From Deltaproteobacteria bacterium (GTDB lineage Bacteria; SAR324; NAC60-12): DNA of 20,702 nt. The notes under the pieces are model-generated. The model saw only the letters and a program-made list of their open reading frames with translations, searched no databases and was not told where the DNA came from. Within the stretch, counting starts at the first letter, position 1. Every line of letters begins with the position of its first letter. Position numbers and translations under genes: made by a program. Shown piece after piece: positions 1 through 7,542 of the stretch. The DNA is taken from contig PAZT01000051.1 in assembly GCA_002716165.1 (NCBI GenBank), forward strand, positions 1 through 20,702. The letters are read 5' to 3'.

Positions 1-2
1 AA

Positions 3-65
3 AAAAATAAAGCAAATGATGCGCCTCATAAAGCTTTATATGTTGTTCCAATTATCAAAGATTAA
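3..65 (+). CDS. C-terminal fragment of an unidentified upstream protein (partial)
   Basis: An open frame enters from the left edge and ends at TAA 63-65. It gives a 20-residue tail ending in ALYVVPIIKD. The composition (mixed hydrophobic and charged, Pro and His present) looks more like a real protein C-terminus than the poly-K/N/I/F reading that non-coding DNA gives here. A weak terminator-like hairpin follows at 76-101. The family cannot be recognised from 20 residues, and the frame could be fortuitous. Confidence 0.35.
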   Translation, partial: KNKANDAPHKALYVVPIIKD

Positions 66-75
66 TTTATCAAAA

Positions 76-101
76 AAAAACTTTATATTTTAGAAGTTTT
101 T
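76..101 (+). terminator. Possible terminator hairpin after the left-edge gene fragment
   Basis: AAAAACTT (76-83) can pair with AAGTTTTT (94-101) around a 10-nt loop, 11 nt after the stop codon at 63-65. The 3' arm supplies the U-tract and the 5' arm an A-tract, so it could work from either direction. The stem is AT-rich and weak. Confidence 0.35.
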
Positions 102-173
102 GTATGTAAAATTTTTTACTATAGATAATAACCAAAAACACTATGAAAAATATAATAACACCCTTTTTTAAAA

Positions 174-196
174 GTCTACAAAAATTCTTTGTAGAC
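174..196. terminator. Perfect 9-bp inverted repeat (hairpin), possible terminator
   Basis: GTCTACAAA (174-182), a 5-nt loop, and TTTGTAGAC (188-196) form an uninterrupted 9-bp stem. No T-run follows on the + strand. On the - strand the stem is followed by TTTT. It lies in non-coding sequence about 110 bp after the left-edge gene stop. It could be a terminator, an RNA stability element or an operator. Confidence 0.35.
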
Positions 197-574
197 AATT
201 AATTCCAAAACCGCCAAACTCTTTTCGAGAAAAATAAATATATTAGTTTGTTTAAGCTTAGTGTTGTAGCATTGGGAGCTAGGTCTTCCATTATTTTTCA
301 TAATACCTTCCTAGAAACTTTCATGTTTTTCCAAATGCACATCCAATTTTTCCTCACATCTTTTTAAAGTTTAAGCAAAAAAATAATCCCAGTAAATAAG
401 ATATTTTTTTACTTATTAAATTATTTAATAAATCATTTTTTTTGATGACAATTTACAATCTGCCTTCAGTTAAGTAAGTAAGCAAAAATCACACTTCATG
501 AAATATTTATTGGTTGTGGATAATTATTTTACTAAAACATTTTTTCTCAAATTAATTTAAGTAAAAAAACATTT

Positions 575-2542
575 GTGTTTATTTTTAAATTTAAATTTAA
601 CTTTTGTATAATTGCTCTCATTTTGATAGTTTCAATTTCAGGGAAATATGTTTTTGGAAAAAATATTATTACTGAAACTAATTCATCTAATGAGAAAGCA
701 ATTTTTTTATCACTTTGGAAACAAGCACAGGATCTAAATCTCTCTGATCACCCATACTGGCTGAAACTTCTACATTTTTACTCGATAGGAGAAACAGTAG
801 GTCAATGGAGTTTTAAAAGTGATATCGTAAGCTCCAGTTTCTTTCTATCACCATTAGGTAAAACAGACCCTCGTGAAGAATTGAAATCAACTCTAAAAGC
901 ATTCCTAGAGCCAGTTAATGATAAACCAAATCAACATGCCCGTTGCAAATTTATTGCTCGTTTTCAATGGCTAAAGAACAAACTAAATTTCTCAGAATTA
1001 AAAGAACTGACTTGCCCTCTTTTTGAACGTTGGGCAAATTTAAATGAATCGACTGGGATAAGTTTAGTATTTGTTTCATCTTTTTTAAAAAATCCTGCCT
1101 CAACTTTCGGACATTTACTAATAAAATTTAATTCCAGCAATCAACATTTTGGACATTCACTACTAAGGCCAACTTTAAATTTCGGAGCAATAGTTGATCC
1201 TAATGACAATCCCTTTACGTATGCTTTACATGGAATTTTTGGGGGTTATGAAGCTAGATTTACTGACGAAAGATTTTATAATTTTAATCATGTTTATGGA
1301 GAAAATGAATTACGAGATTTATGGGAATATCCTATTAATTTTAGTACCGAACAGTTCCATCGTATAACTTTCCATGCTTGGGAATTAATACAAAAAGTAC
1401 AATTCAAGTATTACTTCTTTCTCGATAATTGTGCATACAGAATGGCAGAACTTCTTGAAATGGCTTGGACTGATTCAACACGAATCAATACATCTGGAGC
1501 ATTATGGGCAATACCGATTGATGTAGTTTTTAAATTAAACAAAATCAAAAGTGACTCAAATTCTAAGAAACTTCTGGGTAAGCCCATGATAATTCCTTCA
1601 AGACAAAGAAAATTGCAAGCACGGGCAGCACAATTAAGTGAAATTCAACATGACCATCTAAAAAAACTAATTAGTTATGAAAATTATTTAGAATCAGATG
1701 ATTTTAGAAATTTGAATGATCATTCTAAAGCACAAATCATTGATGTTTTGATTGACCTCCAAAAGTTTCAAAAAACGGGAAAGCCTCATTTAAAACAGTA
1801 TCCAGAGCGTTCAAAATTACTACTTTTTCGGAGTAAGTTACCAATTCTAGAAAATAAATTATCATTTGAAACCACTTTATCACCTACCGACGGGACTCCT
1901 CCAATGCGTTTCAGGTTGGGAATTGTTCACAATGAAATTTTGGGGAGCAAACTAGAAACGGGAGTTTGGGCAAACTACCACGATTTACTTGGAGAAGAAT
2001 CAGGACACTTACTTAACGCTGAAGTTGTTACTCTTGATTTACACTTGCAATTTAGCGATGATTTAATTGAATTGACTCAATTCCAACTATTTAATATACA
2101 AAAATACGCTCTTAATCCAACTGGTATATCAGGAGATTTTGACTGGTCGTGGAGGACCAGAGCAGGATGGGAGCGTACAAATTTAAGCTGTTCCTCATGT
2201 AGAAGATTTTTTCTTTCTGGAGGCATGGGGAGGGCTGTTTCGTTAACAGGTAAAGATATTGAACATGCTTTTGTAGATTTGTTCGGAGAAACTGATAAAG
2301 AATCAAACTCAGTAATTTCTCTAGGATTCGCTCCTCATTTAGGCATAAAGTGGAGTCCTCATGAAATTTGGAAAATAAGGATTGAACGAGGATGGTTTCA
2401 AAACTTGGAAGGACAAAAAAAAGATTACAGTCATACGAGATTTGACCAGAGAATTACTATTTCTCAAAACTGGGATATCAGGTTGGAAATTCAGCAAATG
2501 GAAAATTTAGAAGGAATTTTAGCACTTCATTTTTTCTGGTGA
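575..2542 (+). CDS. DUF4105 / Lnb-type envelope protein with C-terminal outer-membrane-like region
   Basis: This is a 655-residue exported protein. Residues 1-29 form a signal sequence (Lys-containing start, hydrophobic core about 11-22). Residues about 40-300 carry DUF4105 (Lnb N-terminal periplasmic domain) hallmarks: an N-terminal HPYWLKLLHF block, an S-x-x-GH motif (S176 to H180) and a LDNC motif (N285-C286). H180 and C286 look like a papain-like His/Cys pair. The Lnb family is linked to N-acylation of lipoproteins in bacteria lacking Lnt; that role is inferred here. From about residue 420 the sequence alternates polar and aromatic residues like beta strands and ends in HFFW, the aromatic terminus usual for outer-membrane barrels. 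The start is GTG at 575 with no clear ribosome-binding site. It converges on lptC, with 20 bp between stops. Domain assignment is fairly sure, the catalytic role less so. Confidence 0.75.
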   Translation: MFIFKFKFNFCIIALILIVSISGKYVFGKNIITETNSSNEKAIFLSLWKQAQDLNLSDHPYWLKLLHFYSIGETVGQWSFKSDIVSSSFFLSPLGKTDPREELKSTLKAFLEPVNDKPNQHARCKFIARFQWLKNKLNFSELKELTCPLFERWANLNESTGISLVFVSSFLKNPASTFGHLLIKFNSSNQHFGHSLLRPTLNFGAIVDPNDNPFTYALHGIFGGYEARFTDERFYNFNHVYGENELRDLWEYPINFSTEQFHRITFHAWELIQKVQFKYYFFLDNCAYRMAELLEMAWTDSTRINTSGALWAIPIDVVFKLNKIKSDSNSKKLLGKPMIIPSRQRKLQARAAQLSEIQHDHLKKLISYENYLESDDFRNLNDHSKAQIIDVLIDLQKFQKTGKPHLKQYPERSKLLLFRSKLPILENKLSFETTLSPTDGTPPMRFRLGIVHNEILGSKLETGVWANYHDLLGEESGHLLNAEVVTLDLHLQFSDDLIELTQFQLFNIQKYALNPTGISGDFDWSWRTRAGWERTNLSCSSCRRFFLSGGMGRAVSLTGKDIEHAFVDLFGETDKESNSVISLGFAPHLGIKWSPHEIWKIRIERGWFQNLEGQKKDYSHTRFDQRITISQNWDIRLEIQQMENLEGILALHFFW

Positions 2543-2562
2543 ATCTTTTAAAAAAATCTAGA

Positions 2563-3198
2563 TTAATTACTTTTCAAAGTTTTATTATCGTGTTTAACAA
2601 GAACAGGTTCTTTTAAATTTAACATACCCTCTGAAACATAGTATGTAAGACCACTACCAAGCATTGTGTGTCCTTCACTTACCATCCTTACGGGCTTAGG
2701 GATAGTGAGTATTTCTTTCTTTGCATCATAGATAGCTGTTTCTGTATAGGCTTCTGACCCATCCTCACGAGACAATATGACATTCCCAGAAAGTGTTACC
2801 CTGTTGTCATGCTGTTCTATGAGCCCCTGATCAGCTGTAATAAATAAAGCTATCTGCTCAGAAGAATCGCTAACTGAAGATAAATTATCAGAGGATCTAT
2901 TTGCAGCGTAAACCCAGATTTTTACTTTCTCAATACGCATTCGATTAGATTTTTCTGAAACAATTGCACGGATACCGATCAGTTTCCAACTTTTACGCTC
3001 ATGCTGATAATCATTTATCGTAATATGCTGTAAATCTAAAACTCCTCTTTCTTCTACGGGAAAAATTTCCTGTGGTTGGTTATAATGGAAAAAATAATAG
3101 GCAGCACCGGCAATTGCACCAATTAAAAGAAGAGTAGCCAATTCTTTACGGTTCTCATGTAAAAATGAAGAATAAGAATAACGGCTCTTAGATACCAT
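2563..3198 (-). CDS. lptC: LptC-like LPS-transport periplasmic protein
   Basis: A 211-residue protein with a short cytoplasmic N-terminus, one transmembrane anchor (about 19-38) and a periplasmic part. The region about 115-200 shows the beta-jellyroll signature of the LptC/OstA family: LSGNVILSREDG, then a Thr-x-x-A-x-YD strand (TETAIYDAKKE), then a PKPVRMVSEG strand. LptC carries LPS from the inner-membrane LptB2FG extractor to the LptA bridge. It starts with ATG 21 bp after the stop of the small exported protein at 3220-3666 and probably shares its transcript. The usual partners lptA, lptB and rpoN are not adjacent. The length is near that of E. coli LptC (about 190 residues). An acidic/Ser insert near residues 100-112 is a small oddity. 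Family call is good; sequence identity within LptC families is always low. Confidence 0.7.
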   Translation of the reverse strand: MVSKSRYSYSSFLHENRKELATLLLIGAIAGAAYYFFHYNQPQEIFPVEERGVLDLQHITINDYQHERKSWKLIGIRAIVSEKSNRMRIEKVKIWVYAANRSSDNLSSVSDSSEQIALFITADQGLIEQHDNRVTLSGNVILSREDGSEAYTETAIYDAKKEILTIPKPVRMVSEGHTMLGSGLTYYVSEGMLNLKEPVLVKHDNKTLKSN

Positions 3199-3219
3199 CT
3201 GGAGTCAATAAAAACAGAT

Positions 3220-3666
3220 TTAGAAATGGTATGTATAAATTGGTAACTCCCACTTTGTAGGGTTATAATTTTTTTTATCGGCAGCTAGTTGTAGGCCTTT
3301 GATTCTAGAGGATTTTGAATTATGATGCACCTGAAATTTTGGTGTTGGCAGTTCAAGAAGGTATGTTTTATCAAAGCTCAGTCCGCTAACAACTAAATAA
3401 ATTCCTAGACCATAGCCAAGAACACCACCAACAGTAGTTGCTGTGATTATTGATTCACGAAGTTGAATGCCTGAAACTAAATGATATGAAAAACCCATTG
3501 TAGCTCCCCATCCAGACCCCCAAAGAGTATTCCAAAAAACTGAATACATTACTGGTTTTTCTGCTTCAGCAAAGGGTAAAACTTCTTGTTGAGCTAAAAC
3601 ATTAGACAGACTTACGTTGCTAAGTAGTAGCACGATAACAATGATTTTTTTCAATCTATTTTTCAT
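3220..3666 (-). CDS. Small exported glycine-zipper protein (paralogue A)
   Basis: The likely start is the ATG at 3666, giving 148 residues with a textbook signal peptide (Met-Lys-Asn-Arg, then IIVIVLLLS, cleavage near LAQ). An in-frame upstream extension to 3714 is possible, but it overlaps the preceding gene and would place the signal sequence internally. The mature part has two Gly-rich hydrophobic segments, a WGSGWGATMGF block and a TTVGGVLGYGLGI block, spaced about 20 residues apart. A basic/polar tail ends in YTYHF. The two GxxxG/glycine-zipper segments suggest insertion or oligomerisation in a membrane. The same plan occurs in the genes at 3698-4123 and 4388-5038. It sits between paralogue B (31 bp) and lptC (21 bp) on one strand, so an envelope role is likely. 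No named family is recognised. Confidence 0.65.
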   Translation of the reverse strand: MKNRLKKIIVIVLLLSNVSLSNVLAQQEVLPFAEAEKPVMYSVFWNTLWGSGWGATMGFSYHLVSGIQLRESIITATTVGGVLGYGLGIYLVVSGLSFDKTYLLELPTPKFQVHHNSKSSRIKGLQLAADKKNYNPTKWELPIYTYHF

Positions 3667-3697
3667 ATTTTGAAGAGTAAAATACAATAAATCACTC

Positions 3698-4123
3698 CTA
3701 AAAACGTAATCCAAATATATTTAATTTCATAGAATAAGATGACTTAGTACTTGACTGTGAAATTATTGAACGATGAACTGGCCTTTCAAAGTTATTATTT
3801 CCCAAAAGCTGATCCAGATTTCTTGGCAAAGTATTATCTGTTGGAATGACGATAGCATTCTGTAGCATGTAAAATCCAAATAACGCTCCTAAAGCAGTTC
3901 CTGCGACGAAACCATTTGTTACAGTACTTTTTAAGGTAACATTCGGGTTAAGAGGATCCATAAACCACACAACAATGCCCAGTCCTGCTCCAAAAACTCC
4001 TCCACCTAGTGTATATCCAAGTTCCTGCTTCATCATTAATGGCCCTTTTTCTTGTGCTTCCAATATAGTGGTGTAAATCAAAAATAAAATTGAAAGAAGA
4101 GAAATTAATTTTTTCAAATACAT
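3698..4123 (-). CDS. Small exported glycine-zipper protein (paralogue B)
   Basis: The likely start is the ATG at 4123 (141 residues). This puts a clean signal peptide at the N-terminus (MYLKK, hydrophobic stretch, cleavage after LEAQ). An upstream TTG at 4201 would add 26 polar residues in front of it. The mature chain carries GYTLGGGVFGAGLGI, a short loop with DPLNPN, then TNGFVAGTALGALFGF, i.e. two glycine-zipper helices. A Ser/Asn-rich linker follows, with an aromatic terminus (NIFGLRF) like an outer-membrane beta-signal. It is probably the first gene of a leftward unit B-A-lptC, reading divergently from paralogue C. Function unknown; outer-membrane or lipoprotein-associated pore or assembly roles are possible, but only inference. 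Confidence 0.65.
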   Translation of the reverse strand: MYLKKLISLLSILFLIYTTILEAQEKGPLMMKQELGYTLGGGVFGAGLGIVVWFMDPLNPNVTLKSTVTNGFVAGTALGALFGFYMLQNAIVIPTDNTLPRNLDQLLGNNNFERPVHRSIISQSSTKSSYSMKLNIFGLRF

Positions 4124-4300
4124 GAACCCGTGATTGATTTTATCTTTATAAAAATTATAATTTGGACTTATCTGAATCTTGGAAGAGGTATATACATTCA
4201 AATGTCTATCGTTTTTTTTTAATCTAAATGTTAGAATACAGTTAAATGCTGAAGTCTAAATTGAGCACAGTTTTTCCGGGTTTTTTTGATATTGAATGAG

Positions 4301-4347
4301 ATTTGCATTCAGGCTTTGGGAATAATTAATGAAAGCCTTTTGCAAAT
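4301..4347. repeat. Interrupted inverted repeat in the divergent promoter region
   Basis: Left arm ATTTGCA (4301-4307) + TTC + AGGCTTT (4311-4317); 14-nt centre; right arm AAAGCCT (4332-4338) + TT + TGCAAAT (4341-4347). Both 7-bp blocks pair perfectly, with a 3/2-nt internal mismatch between them. It sits between the divergent starts at 4123 and 4388, about 40 bp before the ATG of paralogue C. It could be a dyad operator controlling both directions or a hairpin in the 5' leader of paralogue C. Confidence 0.55.
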
Positions 4348-4387
4348 TAATAACCAATATCTTGCTCCGAATTACAATCTCTAAAAT

Positions 4388-5038
4388 ATGTTCCTCTTTA
4401 ATACCATTCAAAGGATCTTATTAATTATTTTGGTAATTTGTTTTTTGGTTTTTTCTCCAGCAAAAATAATTGCGCAAAATTTTAACGATGATCCCCTCAT
4501 GTTAGAGGGAGATGATGAATTTGGTTTTGAACAATTCACAGATGACGACTTCCAAAGCAGCGATTTTGGCACAGGTGGAATTCAAGATTTTGGAATTCAA
4601 CCTGGACAAGACCGCTCAAACTCATTAGACTCTCAATATGAATCCTCTGATCAATACCTCGAGGAAGGCGCATTTTCAGAGGAAACTGAATCAACATTAA
4701 AGGGCGACCTAATTGTCAGGCGCGAACTTTTATCACAAGAGGGTAAAGATGCACCCTCAAACCTAGGATATGGTGCCGGTACGGGGTTGATGATGGGTAC
4801 TTGGTTCGCATTTATTCGAAAAGAGACCAATACTCGACAACAGTTTCGCACGATTGGTACCAGCACTGTGCTCGGGGCCGTGATAGGGATCATGTTAGGC
4901 ACACGAAGTGTCTGGAATCCCGGTGCGCCACGACCTGAAGACAATTCTCAGCCAACTGGATTTATATTTAATCCAGCCGGATGGGTTTTCGCCCAAAAAG
5001 AAGATTCTTTTATAATTTCCTTCCGATTGAAGTTTTAG
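4388..5038 (+). CDS. Exported acidic glycine-zipper protein (paralogue C)
   Basis: A 216-residue protein. Residues 1-29 are a signal peptide (hydrophobic core 11-24, cleavage near IIAQ). Residues about 30-110 are a low-complexity acidic linker rich in Asp, Glu, Phe, Ser and Gln (for example FEQFTDDDF). Residues about 124-170 hold two glycine-zipper segments, NLGYGAGTGLMMGTWFAF and TVLGAVIGIMLG, separated by a basic/polar loop. The chain ends in IISFRLKF. This is the plan of the two leftward proteins at 3220-3666 and 3698-4123, plus an inserted acidic linker. ATG start, no visible Shine-Dalgarno. No known family recognised. Reading direction, codon pattern and signal peptide make it a real gene; function is unknown. 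Confidence 0.65.
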   Translation: MFLFNTIQRILLIILVICFLVFSPAKIIAQNFNDDPLMLEGDDEFGFEQFTDDDFQSSDFGTGGIQDFGIQPGQDRSNSLDSQYESSDQYLEEGAFSEETESTLKGDLIVRRELLSQEGKDAPSNLGYGAGTGLMMGTWFAFIRKETNTRQQFRTIGTSTVLGAVIGIMLGTRSVWNPGAPRPEDNSQPTGFIFNPAGWVFAQKEDSFIISFRLKF

Positions 5039-5138
5039 CAACACTTGAGCCAAACGAAACCAATTTAAAAAGGTGAGTTGATAACTATCTTAAGAAAAGT
5101 TTCAGTTAATGTCCAAATGATGCAACTAATTACAGTTT

Positions 5139-6101
5139 TTATAAATAATGATCATTAATTTTTTTATTTAACAACCGCAAATTTTCACGGAAACGATAGT
5201 TAATTGTGTTCAACAATATTCCAATCCCAATACTTCCAAATCCAAGAAGCATCATTCCTGTCGATAAAATAGCAGTTGGCACCTTATTAACATATTCATC
5301 TTCTAGATAGTCCATAATAACCCAAATCCCAGATATTCCCCCAATTAAAATCAATACTAACCCGATTCCACCAAAAAAAGTGAATGGCTTGTATGCCTTA
5401 GCGATTCTTGCAATTTCAACAAGTATAGTAAAGCCATCATGAAAAGTGCGAAGTTTTGAAGATGAGCCTTCAGGACGCTTACGGTAAGGTATAGGAACTT
5501 CCTTAATACGGAAGCCATAATCAAGAGTACGAATTGTAAATTCTGTTTCAACTTCAAATCCAGTAGAAAAAATTGGTACAGATTTAATTAAATCTCGTGA
5601 GCAAGCACGATAACCTGACATGATATCAGTTAGATTACAGCCAAAAATCCAGTTTACAAGGCTGCGAACAAGGTTGTTGCCAAAAATATGAAATGGACGA
5701 AATGATTTTTCTGAAAATTCTTCTAAGCGGACAGCAACAGACATTTCTGCAATTCCTTCAAGCAAAGGCTTTAACAATTGTCGAACATGCTCTGCAGAAT
5801 AAGTATCATCTCCATCAACGATAACATAATAATCTGCTTCAACTTTCCGGAACATACTGGCCATCACACGCCCCTTTCCAGGTTGTAATTCTTTCTCTAT
5901 TTTTGCACCTGCTTTCTTAGCAATCGAGGCAGTTCGGTCTGTACTATTATTATCAAATACAATTATTTTTGCTTCTGGAATTGATTTTTGAAAATCTCTA
6001 ATTACTTTCTCAATAGTAATTTCTTCATTCAAACAAGGAATAAGAACTACAATTGATCGTTTCTTTGTGTTCATAGGCTTTTGAATAGAATTTGCTTTCA
6101 A
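5139..6101 (-). CDS. Family 2 glycosyltransferase (polyprenyl-phosphate glycosyltransferase type)
   Basis: 320 residues by the longest frame. The GT-A domain comes first: VLIPCLNEE (19-27), FDNNSTDRT (49-57) and the metal-binding VDGDDTY (95-101). A later DIMSGYRACSRD block and VPIPYRKRPEGSSSKL are typical of DPM1-like enzymes that move a sugar from a nucleotide donor to a polyprenyl phosphate at the inner membrane. Two transmembrane segments follow (about 243-265 and 280-303), then a basic tail. The longest frame starts at a TTG that overlaps the TGA of the J-domain gene (shared TTGA), which suggests translational coupling. An ATG at 6074 (Met10) is an equally good start, and neither has a clear ribosome-binding site. 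Sugar and acceptor cannot be told from the sequence. Likely part of envelope glycan or glycolipid synthesis. Confidence 0.82.
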   Translation of the reverse strand: MKANSIQKPMNTKKRSIVVLIPCLNEEITIEKVIRDFQKSIPEAKIIVFDNNSTDRTASIAKKAGAKIEKELQPGKGRVMASMFRKVEADYYVIVDGDDTYSAEHVRQLLKPLLEGIAEMSVAVRLEEFSEKSFRPFHIFGNNLVRSLVNWIFGCNLTDIMSGYRACSRDLIKSVPIFSTGFEVETEFTIRTLDYGFRIKEVPIPYRKRPEGSSSKLRTFHDGFTILVEIARIAKAYKPFTFFGGIGLVLILIGGISGIWVIMDYLEDEYVNKVPTAILSTGMMLLGFGSIGIGILLNTINYRFRENLRLLNKKINDHYL

Positions 6102-6808
6102 AGTTTATATTTTTTTTTGATACTTAGCAACTCCTGTTCTATATTCTCAAAACTGGATTTATATTCTTTTGACTCTCTTTTGCTGAATTCCGTTTTGATA
6201 TGTTTTGCTTTTAAACGTTTTAATTCTTCTTCAATATTTTGTAAAGGATGAATATAATTGTGTTCATTCTTTTGAGATTTATTTTTTGATCCTGCATGAT
6301 TTTTATTGTATTCTCCTTCTTCATTAAATGTACATGTTAAATCTTGGTAAACTCCGCGTGCCCAATCCACAAGCATATCAAGGGGGTCTTTAAAATTTAG
6401 ACCAAATTGACTCAGAATTTTTTCAACATCTATTATCAAATCTTCTATTGTATCTTCTGAGTCTTTAGAAGTTGGTTTGTTATTGTTATTGGAAAAGGAA
6501 GTATATTTTCTGTAATTATCTGTTTCTGAAAAATTTTTTGTTTTTCGGTTGTCATTGTGATTTTTTTGTTCCATCATTACTGATTTTCTTAAGCGAAGAT
6601 CAAAAAGCTGACGTTTTTTTGGGTCAGATAAAATTTCGTATGCTTTGGAAAGACGAACAAATTTTATTTGCAGATTTTTACGTTCTTCAGCACTAACATG
6701 CTGAAACAAATCAGGATGGCATGACTTAGCTTTTTTACGAAAAGCACTTTTAAGCTGAGAGATGTCAGCATCATTGGATATTTCAAATAATTTATAATAA
6801 TTTTCCAT
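6098..6808 (-). CDS. J-domain (DnaJ-like) co-chaperone with coiled C-terminus
   Basis: A 236-residue protein. Residues 2-75 are a J domain: YYKLFEIS start, the catalytic HPD at 31-33 that stimulates Hsp70 ATPase, and the helix IV pattern AYEILSDPKKRQLFD (56-70). The Gly/Phe-rich, zinc-finger and substrate-binding domains of classical DnaJ are absent. In their place is an Asn/Lys/Ser-rich linker (about 80-120), a predicted helical block (119-158) and a Lys/Glu-rich coiled C-terminus. That C-terminus holds two copies of an NIE-x-EL motif (191-196 and 222-227 region). It is therefore a specialised type III J protein whose client is unknown. Its end overlaps the glycosyltransferase start. It diverges from the exonuclease gene across only 32 bp, so their promoters must overlap. 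Confidence 0.82.
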   Translation of the reverse strand: MENYYKLFEISNDADISQLKSAFRKKAKSCHPDLFQHVSAEERKNLQIKFVRLSKAYEILSDPKKRQLFDLRLRKSVMMEQKNHNDNRKTKNFSETDNYRKYTSFSNNNNKPTSKDSEDTIEDLIIDVEKILSQFGLNFKDPLDMLVDWARGVYQDLTCTFNEEGEYNKNHAGSKNKSQKNEHNYIHPLQNIEEELKRLKAKHIKTEFSKRESKEYKSSFENIEQELLSIKKKYKL

Positions 6809-6840
6809 TTTTTTAACTAACGAATAAAAATTAATTTCTT

Positions 6841-7446
6841 ATGAAACACATACTATATTTTGACTTAGAAACCAAGTATTCTGCCGATGAAGTGGGCGGT
6901 TGGGGCAATATTGAAGACATGGGTATGTCTGCTGGAGTCATTTGGGATAACTCTGATAACCAATTCCATGTTTATATTGAACACCAAATTCAGGAAATGG
7001 TCGAACATTTTTGTCGGGCAGACCAAATTGTTGGTTTCAATCATGTTGGTTTTGACTATAGAGTAGTTGCGGGCGTCCATCACGCAGATGCGCATCAACG
7101 TTCTCAACTTTATACCAAACTGGCTGGATTGAATAACTTTGATATGCTTTTTGAATTAAAAAAACTTCTGGGACACCGTTTGAAACTTGAATCGATAGCT
7201 CGACCGACTCTTGGAACAGGAAAATCTGCTGACGGTTTGCAGGCTCTTAAATGGTACAAGGAAGGTAAACTTGATAAAATAATAGAATATTGCAAAGTAG
7301 ATGTTGAAGTGACTCGAGACATTCATAGATTTGCTTTAGAAAACGGGAAACTTCACTATGATTCAAAATCTGGTATTAAAACTTTAAAAGTAGAATGGAA
7401 CCTTATTCAAGAAAAAAAAGCCCCGCAGCAAATGTCATTATTTTAA
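6841..7446 (+). CDS. DEDDy-type 3'-5' exonuclease / RNase H-like nuclease with C-terminal clamp-binding-like motif
   Basis: A 201-residue single-domain nuclease of the RNase H-like, YprB-type exonuclease group. Exo I is YFDLET (catalytic D8, E10), Exo II is GFNHVGFDY (N67, D72), Exo III is EYCKVD (Y150-x3-D154), which makes it DEDDy. It presumably removes nucleotides from 3' ends with two metal ions. DNA or RNA preference cannot be read from the sequence. The extreme C-terminus is QQMSLF; QMSLF closely fits the bacterial sliding-clamp-binding consensus QL(S/D)LF, suggesting recruitment to DnaN. The ATG at 6841 has no Shine-Dalgarno. It is followed 96 bp later by pyrF in the same direction. 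The catalytic assignment is good; the biological role is open. Confidence 0.75.
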   Translation: MKHILYFDLETKYSADEVGGWGNIEDMGMSAGVIWDNSDNQFHVYIEHQIQEMVEHFCRADQIVGFNHVGFDYRVVAGVHHADAHQRSQLYTKLAGLNNFDMLFELKKLLGHRLKLESIARPTLGTGKSADGLQALKWYKEGKLDKIIEYCKVDVEVTRDIHRFALENGKLHYDSKSGIKTLKVEWNLIQEKKAPQQMSLF

Positions 7447-7542
7447 TCCATAATTTAATTATTTATTTTCTTAAACATAATTCTTTCTATGCAGACAATT
7501 CATTGAATCGTTGCTGAAGTTACTCTAATTCTTACTTTAAAA

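Larger units (their letters stand above)
66..574. other. 509-bp AT-rich intergenic spacer
   Basis: No convincing coding frame is present. Contents seen: the AT-rich hairpin at 76-101, a perfect 9-bp inverted repeat at 174-196, a single DnaA-box-like 9-mer (TGTGGATAA, 515-523), and low-complexity A/T runs, including several short AT palindromes around 395-440. It probably holds the promoter of the DUF4105 gene at 575, but no single -35/-10 pair stands out in such AT-rich sequence. Confidence 0.5.

Noticed and set aside
515..523. DnaA-box-like TGTGGATAA (complement TTATCCACA) in a 509-bp AT-rich spacer, suggesting an origin; near-matches also near 13871 and 14170
   Set aside because: Only one perfect box is present in the spacer, with no cluster and no dnaA, dnaN or gidA neighbours. 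A single 9-mer in 20 kb is compatible with chance, and one near-match falls inside the small sod frame.
4651..4944. 97-residue antisense frame over the acidic zipper gene
   Set aside because: No signal, no family pattern and no independent start context; the sense protein has a clean signal peptide and the shared zipper layout.
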